From Oricola sp. (GTDB lineage Bacteria > Pseudomonadota > Alphaproteobacteria > Rhizobiales > Rhizobiaceae), in NCBI RefSeq assembly GCF_022763245.1, contig NZ_JALEGV010000032.1, forward strand, positions 248,001 to 312,000: DNA of 64,000 bases, in the 5' to 3' direction. The position numbers were made by a program, and so were the translations under genes. Of the stretch, positions 35,509 to 43,078 are shown piece after piece. The notes under the pieces are model-generated. The model did no database searches, was not told the DNA's origin, and worked only from the letters and a program-made list of their open reading frames with translations. The number at the start of each line of letters is the position of its first letter. Within the stretch, counting starts at the first letter, position 1.

Positions 35509-36240
35509 ATGGCTTTGATTGATAAACACGAGATACTCGAAAAGAACGTCTCGCTGCTGTTCGTCGCCTCCTTCGCGGTGGTGACGATCGGCGGGATCGT
35601 GGAAATCGCCCCGCTGTTCTATCTGGAGAACACGATCGAGAAGGTGGAGGGGATGCGTCCCTATTCGCCTCTGGAGCTGGCCGGCCGGAACATCTATGTG
35701 CGCGAGGGCTGCTACCTCTGCCACAGCCAGATGATCCGCCCGTTCCGCGACGAGGTCGAGCGCTACGGACATTACAGCCTGGCCGCGGAATCGATGTTCG
35801 ACCATCCGTTCCAGTGGGGCTCCAAGCGGACCGGGCCGGACCTGGCCCGTGTCGGCGGACGCTATTCCAACGAGTGGCATGTCGAGCACCTGATCCACCC
35901 GCAGTCGGTGGTGCCGGAATCCGTCATGCCCTCCTACGAGTTCCTCGCCAACACGGAGCTCAAGATCGAGAACGTCTCCGGCCACCTGATCGCCAACCGG
36001 CGCGTCGGGGTCCCGTATTCGGACGAGATGGTGGAGAACGCCGAGGCCGACCTGATGGCCCAGGCCGATCCCGAAGCGGATTGGTCCGGCGTCGAGGAAC
36101 GCTATCCCAAGGCGGTGCTCGGCGATTTCGACGGCGATCCGGCGAAGCTGACGGAGATGGACGCGCTGGTCGCCTATCTCCAGATGCTCGGCACGCTGGT
36201 CGATTTCTCGGTCTACGAGCCTGAACAGAACTACCGGTAA
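35509..36240 (+). CDS. ccoO: cbb3 oxidase mono-haem subunit CcoO
   Basis: A 243-residue membrane-anchored cytochrome c. The N-terminal helix ([26 protein letters not shown]) anchors it in the membrane, and CYLCH at residues 68-72 binds haem c; a methionine such as the one in [10 protein letters not shown] should be the distal ligand. It relays electrons from CcoP to CcoN. It begins 11 bases after ccoN. Confidence 0.96.
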   Translation: MALIDKHEILEKNVSLLFVASFAVVTIGGIVEIAPLFYLENTIEKVEGMRPYSPLELAGRNIYVREGCYLCHSQMIRPFRDEVERYGHYSLAAESMFDHPFQWGSKRTGPDLARVGGRYSNEWHVEHLIHPQSVVPESVMPSYEFLANTELKIENVSGHLIANRRVGVPYSDEMVENAEADLMAQADPEADWSGVEERYPKAVLGDFDGDPAKLTEMDALVAYLQMLGTLVDFSVYEPEQNYR

Positions 36241-36248
36241 GGGGACGC

Positions 36249-36407
36249 ATGATGGAACTCGACTATCACAACATGCGCGCCTTCGCGGACAGCTGGGGTC
36301 TGGCCTTCATGTTCGCGGTCTTCCTGGCCGTGATCGTGTGGACCCTGCGGCCCGGCGGCAAGAAATCCAGTGACGATGCGGCCCGCATCCCCTTCAAGGA
36401 GGACTGA
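36249..36407 (+). CDS. ccoQ: cbb3 oxidase small subunit CcoQ
   Basis: A 52-residue single-helix protein (MMELDYHNMRAFADSW, membrane segment LAFMFAVFLAVIVWTL, tail RPGGKKSSDDAARIPFKED). The position between ccoO and ccoP and the single helix with charged tail ending in PFKED are typical of CcoQ, which stabilises the oxidase. Either of two adjacent ATGs (36249, 36252) could be the start. It ends three bases before ccoP. Confidence 0.93.
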   Translation: MMELDYHNMRAFADSWGLAFMFAVFLAVIVWTLRPGGKKSSDDAARIPFKED

Positions 36408-36410
36408 TCC

Positions 36411-37283
36411 ATGGCCGACAAGAACGAAATCGATGAAGTCTCCGGCGTCGAGACCACGGGTCACGAATGGGACGGCATCAAGGAACTGAACAATCCGCTG
36501 CCGCGCTGGTGGCTGTGGACCTTCTACGCGACGATCATCTGGACGATCGGCTACACGATCCTGTACCCGGCCTGGCCGGGCATCACGGGGGCGACGGCCG
36601 GCGTGCTCGGCTGGTCGAGCCGCGCAGAACTGCAGCAGGACATCGAAGCGGCGAAGGCCGACCAGGCCGTCTTTCTGGACAAGCTGGCGGCCACCGACGT
36701 GACCGAGATCAGCGCGGATGCCGATCTCGTGCAGTTCGCGACGGCGGGCGGCGCATCGACCTTCAAGGTCTATTGCGAGCAGTGCCACGGTTCCGGCGCG
36801 CAGGGCGGTCCGGGCTACCCGAACCTCAATGACGACGCCTGGATCTGGGGCGGCACGATCGAGGACATCTACACCACGCTGATGCATGGTGCGCGCTACG
36901 AGGCCGACGAGGACACCCGCATCTCCGACATGCCGGCCTTCGGTCGCGACGAACTGCTCGAGCGCGGCGACATCGTCGATGTCGCCTGGTACGTGCGCAA
37001 GCTCTCGGGCCAGGAGTTCGAGGAAGCCAATGCCGAGCGCGGCGCGGTGATCTTCGAGGAAAACTGCGGCTTCTGCCACGGCGAGCAGGGCGAGGGCATG
37101 GCCGAGGTCGGCGCGCCGAACCTCTCGGACGCGATCTGGCTCTATGGTGGCACCCATGCCGACATCGTCGCGCAGGTCACCAACCCGCGTCAGGGCGTGA
37201 TGCCGGCCTGGGGCGACCGTCTGGGCGAGGCCACCGTCAAGCAACTGGCCGTCTATGTCCACGGCCTCGGCGGCGGTCAGTAA
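36411..37283 (+). CDS. ccoP: cbb3 oxidase di-haem subunit CcoP
   Basis: A 290-residue di-haem cytochrome. An N-terminal helix (WWLWTFYATIIWTIGYTILYPAWP, about residues 33-56) with the signature GIKELNNPLPRWW precedes two haem sites: CEQCH at 122-126 and CGFCH at 219-223. Electrons enter the oxidase here from soluble or membrane cytochromes. Methionines in DMPAFG and GVMPAW are the probable distal ligands. The gene closes ccoNOQP and is followed by a strong terminator. Confidence 0.97.
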   Translation: MADKNEIDEVSGVETTGHEWDGIKELNNPLPRWWLWTFYATIIWTIGYTILYPAWPGITGATAGVLGWSSRAELQQDIEAAKADQAVFLDKLAATDVTEISADADLVQFATAGGASTFKVYCEQCHGSGAQGGPGYPNLNDDAWIWGGTIEDIYTTLMHGARYEADEDTRISDMPAFGRDELLERGDIVDVAWYVRKLSGQEFEEANAERGAVIFEENCGFCHGEQGEGMAEVGAPNLSDAIWLYGGTHADIVAQVTNPRQGVMPAWGDRLGEATVKQLAVYVHGLGGGQ

Positions 37284-37321
37284 GACTGCAGCCTCCCGAA
37301 AAAGGGGAGCCTTCACCATCG

Positions 37322-37349
37322 AGCGGCGCCTTCGGGCGCCGCTTTTGTT
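37322..37349 (+). terminator. Intrinsic terminator after ccoP
   Basis: AGCGGCGCC (37322-37330), a UUCG-type loop and GGCGCCGCT (37335-37343) form a 9-bp stem followed by TTTTGTTT. Stem, stable tetraloop and T-run make this the clearest terminator in the window; it separates ccoNOQP from the ATP-grasp gene. Confidence 0.85.
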
Positions 37350-37469
37350 TGTGGTATGGCCGTCCGAGGCCGCCACTGTTGATCGCACGCAGTGGCCGGC
37401 CGACAGGTCCCCGCGGCTCCGATCCGGTTTCGAAGTCGAACGCAACTGCATGAAAAACGGATGGTTTCC

Positions 37470-38201
37470 ATGGTCGTGCACATCCTCGCTCCGGACGATC
37501 ACGTCTTCAGCCTCAACCGGGTCAGCGCGCGCATGGGATTTCTCACCAAGGGCGCGGAGGTCAACATGTTCGAACCGGACGCGTTCGACGGCCTCGACCT
37601 GAACGGTGACGACATCGTCGTTGGCGGCGTCGGTTTCGCGCAGCGGGGCATGCAGCGGATGGGGCTGCCGGTTCCCGAAATCGAGAGTATTCCGGCGTCG
37701 CTCCAGGCCTTTGCCGGACGCCGCATCTGGCGCTCGACGATGGCGGAACTGCGATCGCGCGTGGAACATGGCGACGCGGTATTCGCCAAGCCGCGACCGG
37801 ATCGGCTGAAGGCCTTCAACGGACGGCTCTTTTCGGTTTTTCGCGATCTCGTGCCGACCGCGCATATCGCAGACGACGAACCCGTCGATTGCGCCGAGCC
37901 CATCGATCTCGTGTCGGAATTCCGTTGTTTCGTTCTGCGTGGCGATCCGCTCGATGTGAGGCCTTACAAGGGTGATTCCCTGGTGTTCCCCGATCCCGCC
38001 CTCATCCGTGAGGCCGTCGCGGCCTATGAGGACGCGCCGATGGGCTACGCCGCCGATTTCGGCGTGACACGGGACGGCCGCACGGTCGTGGTCGAGGTCA
38101 ATGACGGCTATGCGGTCGGCGCCTACGGCCTGGCGCCGCTCTATTACGCCGAACTGATCACGGCGCGATGGGACGAGATCAGGGCGTCGGCCCGCGGCTG
38201 A
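37470..38201 (+). CDS. ATP-grasp domain protein between ccoNOQP and ccoGHIS
   Basis: A 243-residue protein whose C-terminal half looks like an ATP-grasp fold: VFAKPRPDRLKAFNGR, LVSEFRCFVLRGDPLDVRPYKGD, and GVTRDGRTVVVEVNDGYAVGAYGL with the E-x-N metal pair. ATP-grasp enzymes join a carboxylate to an amine or thiol through an acyl phosphate. ATG at 37470 (MVVHILAPDD) or 37461 is the likely start; the frame is open to 37392. It lies between the ccoNOQP terminator and the FNR box of ccoG, so it appears independently transcribed. No substrate can be named. Confidence 0.68.
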   Translation: MVVHILAPDDHVFSLNRVSARMGFLTKGAEVNMFEPDAFDGLDLNGDDIVVGGVGFAQRGMQRMGLPVPEIESIPASLQAFAGRRIWRSTMAELRSRVEHGDAVFAKPRPDRLKAFNGRLFSVFRDLVPTAHIADDEPVDCAEPIDLVSEFRCFVLRGDPLDVRPYKGDSLVFPDPALIREAVAAYEDAPMGYAADFGVTRDGRTVVVEVNDGYAVGAYGLAPLYYAELITARWDEIRASARG

Positions 38202-38290
38202 CGTCTCCGGCGCCCGGCAGTCATCGGCCAGTCGGTTGCGACGAAAAGCTGCAGGGCATATGCATTTTTTAGAAGGCTTCTCATGTGTTC

Positions 38291-38304
38291 TTGACGCAGG
38301 TCAA
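38291..38304 (+). promoter_or_regulatory. FNR/FixK box upstream of ccoG
   Basis: TTGACGCAGGTCAA has fully symmetrical TTGAC/GTCAA half-sites and ends 53 bases before the ccoG start, suitable for class II activation with a start site near 38338. It gives ccoGHIS its own oxygen-responsive promoter. Confidence 0.88.
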
Positions 38305-38357
38305 GGCAATGACGCTTCGCGGGGCGGCATGGTCTGGCGAAAATCCGGAACAGAAGC

Positions 38358-39947
38358 ATGAATGATCAATCTGTCGCATCGCAGGTCACGGACAAGGGCG
38401 CCGAGGTCGAGCCGCTCGACGTCACGGCCGTCAACGTAGGCGCCAAGCAGAAGGCCCAGCCGCTCTACGCGGCGCGTGAGCCGATCTTCGCGAAGCGGGC
38501 GGAAGGCAACTTCCGGCGGCTGAAATGGATCATCATGGCGATCACGCTGGGCATCTACTACGTCACGCCCTGGCTTCGCTGGGACCGCGGCGCGCATGCG
38601 CCGGACCAGGCGGTGCTGATCGACATGGCCAATCGCCGCTTCTATTTCTTCTTCATCGAAATTTGGCCGCAGGAATTCTTCTATGTCGCCGGCCTTCTGG
38701 TGATGGCCGGCGTCGGGCTGTTCCTGGTCACCTCGGTCGTCGGGCGCGCCTGGTGCGGCTACACCTGTCCGCAGACGGTGTGGACGGACCTGTTCATCGC
38801 CGTCGAACGCTTCTGGCAGGGCGACCGCAACGCGCGGATGCGGCTTGCGAAGGCGCCGTGGAGCTTCGACAAGCTGCGCAAGATGGTGGCCACGCACGCC
38901 ACCTTCATCGCCATCTCGGTGGCGACGGGCGGCGCGTGGATCTTCTATTTTGCCGACGCGCCGACGCTTCTGGGCGATTTCTTCACCTTCCAGGCGCCGA
39001 TCGCCGCCTATACCAGCGTCGCGGTGCTGACGGCGACGACCTATGTCTTCGGCGGGCTGATGCGCGAGCAGGTCTGCATCTACATGTGCCCGTGGCCGCG
39101 CATCCAGGCGGCGATGCTGGACGAGGATTCGCTCGTCGTCACCTACAATGAATGGCGCGGCGAGCCGCGTTCGCGTCACGCCAAGAAGGCGGCGGCAGAG
39201 GGCAAGGCCGTCGGCGATTGCGTCGATTGTAACGCCTGCGTGGCTGTCTGCCCGATGGGCATCGACATCCGCGACGGCCAGCAGCTCGAATGCATCACCT
39301 GCGCGCTGTGCATCGACGCCTGCGATTCCGTCATGGACAAGGTCGGCAAGGAACGCGGGCTGATCTCCTACGCGACCCTGCGCGAATACAACCACAACAT
39401 GGCCGTGGCGAAGGATCCGCAGACCGGCGTGATCGAGCCGTCGCGGGTGCGCGACAGCGACGGGAATTTCGTCGACACCGTCAAGCACTTCAACTGGAAG
39501 ATCATCTTCCGCATCCGCTCGCTCATCTATATGGGCGCGTGGGCGATGATCGGCCTCGTGATGCTCTATGCGCTGCTCAGCCGCGACCGGCTGGAGGTCA
39601 ATGTGCAGCATGACCGCAACCCGGTCTTCGTGACGCTGTCCGACGGCTCCATCCGCAACGGCTACACCGTCAAGCTCCTGAACATGATCCCCGAGCCGCG
39701 CGTCATCTTCCTGTCGCTGGAAGGGCTTCCGGGCGCGACGATGAGCATCAACGGGCTCGACCAGCCCGACGGGACGAGCTTCGCCATTCCGGTGGAACCG
39801 GATAAGCTGCGGTCGCTGCGAGTCTTCGTGTCGCAGCCGCGCCAGTTCACCGAGGACGGTGCGACCAACTTCAACTTCATCGCCGAGGACAAGCAGTCCT
39901 TCGAGGCGGACACCTACAACGCAGTCTTCGAGGCGCCCGACAAATGA
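38358..39947 (+). CDS. ccoG: cbb3 oxidase accessory Cu-reducing ferredoxin-like protein CcoG
   Basis: A 529-residue membrane protein (FixG/RdxA). Several membrane segments carry WCGYTCPQTVW and the CMC-like VCIYMCPWPRIQ, followed by two [4Fe-4S] motifs in CVDCNACVAVCPMGI and CITCALCIDACDSVM. The C-terminal Ig-like domain (NGYTVKLLNMIPEPRVIFLSLEGLPG) is typical. CcoG reduces copper for delivery to the oxidase. ATGA overlap with ccoH. Confidence 0.96.
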   Translation: MNDQSVASQVTDKGAEVEPLDVTAVNVGAKQKAQPLYAAREPIFAKRAEGNFRRLKWIIMAITLGIYYVTPWLRWDRGAHAPDQAVLIDMANRRFYFFFIEIWPQEFFYVAGLLVMAGVGLFLVTSVVGRAWCGYTCPQTVWTDLFIAVERFWQGDRNARMRLAKAPWSFDKLRKMVATHATFIAISVATGGAWIFYFADAPTLLGDFFTFQAPIAAYTSVAVLTATTYVFGGLMREQVCIYMCPWPRIQAAMLDEDSLVVTYNEWRGEPRSRHAKKAAAEGKAVGDCVDCNACVAVCPMGIDIRDGQQLECITCALCIDACDSVMDKVGKERGLISYATLREYNHNMAVAKDPQTGVIEPSRVRDSDGNFVDTVKHFNWKIIFRIRSLIYMGAWAMIGLVMLYALLSRDRLEVNVQHDRNPVFVTLSDGSIRNGYTVKLLNMIPEPRVIFLSLEGLPGATMSINGLDQPDGTSFAIPVEPDKLRSLRVFVSQPRQFTEDGATNFNFIAEDKQSFEADTYNAVFEAPDK

Positions 39948-40450
39948 CGACGCGAGACATGACGACGATCGAACGGGTTCTCGGTCTGAAGCAGTTCACC
40001 GGCTGGCACATGCTGGGCGTGCTGGTGCTGTTCTTCGGCACGATCATCGGGGTCAATCTCACGATGGCCTATTTCGCCACGTCGAGCTGGACCGGGCTGG
40101 TGGTGAAGAACTCCTATGTGGAGAGCCAGCGCTTCAACACGGTGACGGCGGAAAAGCGCCGCCAGGCGGAACTGGGCTGGTCGGCCGACCTGACGCATGA
40201 GAAGGGCGTCTTCGCCGTCGATCTGACCGACAAGGACGGCAACTACATCCGCGACGCCATCGTGCTGGCGAAGATCGGCCACCCCGTCCAGGAGCGCGAC
40301 GACCAGACCGTCACGCTCAATGCCGAGCGCGGCGGCCGTTACGCCGCCGATGTCGACCTGCGGCCGGGCCTCTGGGATGTCGATCTGACCGTGACCGGGC
40401 CGAAGGGCGAGATCTGGACCCATTCGATCCGGTTCCTCGTCAAGGGATAG
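39944..40450 (+). CDS. ccoH: cbb3 oxidase assembly protein CcoH
   Basis: A 168-residue protein with one N-terminal membrane helix (WHMLGVLVLFFGTIIGVNLTMAYFA) and a periplasmic domain of the FixH family (YVESQRFNTVTAEKRRQAELGW). CcoH remains bound to CcoN and stabilises the assembled oxidase. It overlaps ccoG by four bases and lies four bases before ccoI. Confidence 0.94.
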   Translation: MTTRDMTTIERVLGLKQFTGWHMLGVLVLFFGTIIGVNLTMAYFATSSWTGLVVKNSYVESQRFNTVTAEKRRQAELGWSADLTHEKGVFAVDLTDKDGNYIRDAIVLAKIGHPVQERDDQTVTLNAERGGRYAADVDLRPGLWDVDLTVTGPKGEIWTHSIRFLVKG

Positions 40451-40454
40451 CGTC

Positions 40455-42746
40455 ATGTCCAGTTGCTGCGGCGGAGATCTCGGCGTCGACAATGCGGTCC
40501 GCCGGACCGGTGTCGGCGATTTCGCGCGGGTCGAGGAATTGCTGCGCGCCGGCCACCCGGAAGGCGACGGCACGGTGCGCTACGTGCTTTCCGTGCCCGA
40601 CATCCATTGCGGCGCCTGCATCTCGGCCATCGAACGTGGCCTGAACGGGCTTGAAGGCATCGTCTCGGCGCGGGTCAATCTCTCGCTGAAGCGCCTGACC
40701 GTCATCCTCGACGGCGCGGACCGGTCGCCCGATTTCGTGCTTTCGACGCTCGACCGGCTCGGCTACCCGGCAGCGCCCGTCGATCTGGGCGACCTCGGCA
40801 ATGTCGAGCAGAAGCGCAAGTCGGACCGCCTGTTGAAGTCGCTTGCCGTCGCCGGTTTTGCCGCCGGCAACATCATGCTGCTGTCCGTGTCTGTCTGGTC
40901 GGGGGCCTCGGGCGCGACACGCGACCTGTTCCACCTGATCTCCGGCCTGATCGCCATTCCTGTGGTCGCCTATTCGGGCCAGGTGTTCTTCCAGTCGGCC
41001 TTCCAGGCGCTGCGCGCTCGCCGCCTCAACATGGACGTGCCGATTTCGCTTGCCGTGATCCTGGCGCTCGGCATGAGCCTCTATGAAAGCCTGACCGGTG
41101 GAGCGGAAGCCTATTTCGACGCTGCCGTGACGCTGCTCTTCTTCCTCCTGATCGGCCGCTATCTCGACGAACTGATGCGCGATCACGCGCGCAGCGCCGT
41201 CCTCGGCCTTGCCAAGATGACGGCGCGGGGCGGCACGGTGATCGACGCCGCCGGCAACACGGCCTATGTGCCGGTCGACGAGATCGAGCCGGGCATGGTG
41301 CTGCGCGTCGCGCCGGGCGAGCGCATTCCCGCCGACGGGCGGATCGTCAAAGGCGCGTCCGATCTCGACCGTTCGCTGGTCACCGGCGAGAGCGCGCCGG
41401 TCTCGGTCGCGGTCAACACCGAGGTGGAGGCGGGCACGCTCAACCTCACCGGGCCGATCGACCTGTCGGTCACGCGCAAGGCGGACGAATCCTTCATCGC
41501 CGAAGTCATGCAGATGATGGAAGCCGCCGAGAACGGGCGCGGACGCTATGTGCGCATCGCCGACCGGGCCGCGCAGATCTACGCGCCCGCCGTGCATCTC
41601 CTGGCGCTGTTCGCCTTTCTCGGCTGGATGATCGCCACCAGGGGCGACTGGCACGCTTCGCTCTACACGGCGATCTCCGTCCTGATCATCACCTGTCCCT
41701 GCGCGCTCGGGCTGGCCGTGCCCGTGGTGCATGTCATCGGCGCGGCACGGCTCTTCGGGCAGGGCATCCTGATGAAGGACGGCTCCGCGCTGGAGCGGCT
41801 GGCCGAGGCCGACACGGCCGTCTTCGACAAGACCGGCACGCTGACCACCGGCACGCCGCGCATCGCCGACGCGTCCATTTCCGGCCGGGACGCACCGGCC
41901 GCCAAGGCGCTGGCGCGTCACTCGATCCATCCCGCCTCGCGCGCGATCGCGGCCTATCTCGGCGACGCGCCCGAAGCGCTGCCGGAGGACATTCGCGAAG
42001 TGCCTGGCTTCGGCGTCGAGGGGACGCTGGATGGCGTCCGCGTGCGCCTCGGCCGCGCCGACTGGGTGGCGGAGATCGCAAGCGGGCCGATCGCGGGGCA
42101 GGGCCTTGCCTTTGCCCGCGAAGGCGGCGCCGCGGCAGCCTTCACGCTCAGCGAGGCCCTGCGTCCGGACGCGACAGAAGCCGTTCAGGCGCTGGCCGGC
42201 CAGGGCATGGGCGTCGAACTACTGTCCGGCGACGGCGCCGCGGCAGTCGAGGGGATCGCGCGACGCACCCGCATCGACATCTTCCGCGCGAGCGTCACGC
42301 CGGCCGGAAAGATAGCGCGAATCAAGGCGTTGCAGAGCGACGACCATCGCGTCCTGATGGTCGGCGACGGCCTCAACGACGCCCCGGCGCTCGCCGCCGG
42401 CCACGTATCAATGGCACCATCGACAGCCTCCGACATAGGCCGCATGGCCGCCGACTTCGTCTTCACCCGCGACACCTTGACGTCGGTGCCGTTCGCCCGT
42501 GACATCGCGGTCAAGGCGGGCCGGCTGGTGCGGCAGAACTTCGGTCTCGCCATCATTTACAACATCATCGCGGTGCCGCTCGCCGTCGCCGGCTTCGTCA
42601 CGCCGCTGATCGCGGCGCTCGCCATGTCCGGCTCTTCCATCGTGGTCGTTACCAACTCGATGCGCCTGGCCCGCGGCGGGAAGCTGCTGCCGGGCTTCAA
42701 GCGCAAGCGCAAGACGGCCGAAGAGGAGAGGGAGGCGCTGGCATGA
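40455..42746 (+). CDS. ccoI: Copper-exporting P-type ATPase CcoI (FixI)
   Basis: A 763-residue P1B-type ATPase. A heavy-metal domain with CGAC at residues 52-55, about eight membrane segments, TGES actuator motif, membrane CPC at 414-416 for copper, phosphorylated Asp458 in DKTGTLT, and GDGLNDAPALA are all present. The N-terminus MSSCCGG adds a further cysteine pair. It delivers copper to the periplasm for the oxidase copper-B site. The stop overlaps the ccoS start. Confidence 0.96.
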   Translation: MSSCCGGDLGVDNAVRRTGVGDFARVEELLRAGHPEGDGTVRYVLSVPDIHCGACISAIERGLNGLEGIVSARVNLSLKRLTVILDGADRSPDFVLSTLDRLGYPAAPVDLGDLGNVEQKRKSDRLLKSLAVAGFAAGNIMLLSVSVWSGASGATRDLFHLISGLIAIPVVAYSGQVFFQSAFQALRARRLNMDVPISLAVILALGMSLYESLTGGAEAYFDAAVTLLFFLLIGRYLDELMRDHARSAVLGLAKMTARGGTVIDAAGNTAYVPVDEIEPGMVLRVAPGERIPADGRIVKGASDLDRSLVTGESAPVSVAVNTEVEAGTLNLTGPIDLSVTRKADESFIAEVMQMMEAAENGRGRYVRIADRAAQIYAPAVHLLALFAFLGWMIATRGDWHASLYTAISVLIITCPCALGLAVPVVHVIGAARLFGQGILMKDGSALERLAEADTAVFDKTGTLTTGTPRIADASISGRDAPAAKALARHSIHPASRAIAAYLGDAPEALPEDIREVPGFGVEGTLDGVRVRLGRADWVAEIASGPIAGQGLAFAREGGAAAAFTLSEALRPDATEAVQALAGQGMGVELLSGDGAAAVEGIARRTRIDIFRASVTPAGKIARIKALQSDDHRVLMVGDGLNDAPALAAGHVSMAPSTASDIGRMAADFVFTRDTLTSVPFARDIAVKAGRLVRQNFGLAIIYNIIAVPLAVAGFVTPLIAALAMSGSSIVVVTNSMRLARGGKLLPGFKRKRKTAEEEREALA

Positions 42747-42898
42747 ATGTCCTGATCTATCTCATCCCCATCGCTCTGGCGCTCGGCGCCCTCGGCCTGG
42801 GCGCCTTTCTCTGGTCGATGCGCAGCGGTCAGTACCAGGATCTCGACGGTGCGGCGGAACGAATCCTCGACGAGGAAGGCGACGAAAAACCGCTTTGA
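42743..42898 (+). CDS. ccoS: cbb3 oxidase maturation protein CcoS
   Basis: A 51-residue protein: MNVLIYLIPIALALGALGLGAFLWSMRSGQYQDLDGAAERIL and an acidic tail. A single membrane helix followed by SGQYDDLxGxAxRIL-like sequence is the CcoS signature. It is needed for cofactor insertion into the oxidase. ATGA overlap with ccoI; last gene of ccoGHIS. Confidence 0.94.
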   Translation: MNVLIYLIPIALALGALGLGAFLWSMRSGQYQDLDGAAERILDEEGDEKPL

Positions 42899-42950
42899 CG
42901 CCGGCCGGGCGCGCGAACTTCTTCTTGCTTCATCTGTAGATGGCAGAAAT

Positions 42951-42977
42951 TGACCCAACGGTAGCCCATTTGGGTCA
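42951..42977. promoter_or_regulatory. TGACCCAA-N11-TTGGGTCA inverted repeat upstream of the RTX-like gene
   Basis: A perfect 8-bp inverted repeat spans the middle of the 180-base gap between ccoS and the RTX-like gene. A third TGGGTCA lies at 43010-43016. Closer to the gene, GCACC-GAAA-GGTGC (43045-43058) can form a small hairpin in the leader before the GGAGGAAG ribosome site. The site probably binds a dimeric regulator, which is unidentified. Confidence 0.55.
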
Positions 42978-43078
42978 TGCGCTTCAGAAAGCGTCGCTCA
43001 TACTTCCTCTGGGTCAGGTGCGTGTGGCACCTGCGATCACGAGCGCACCGAAAGGTGCCGGGTGTGGGAGGAAGTTGA

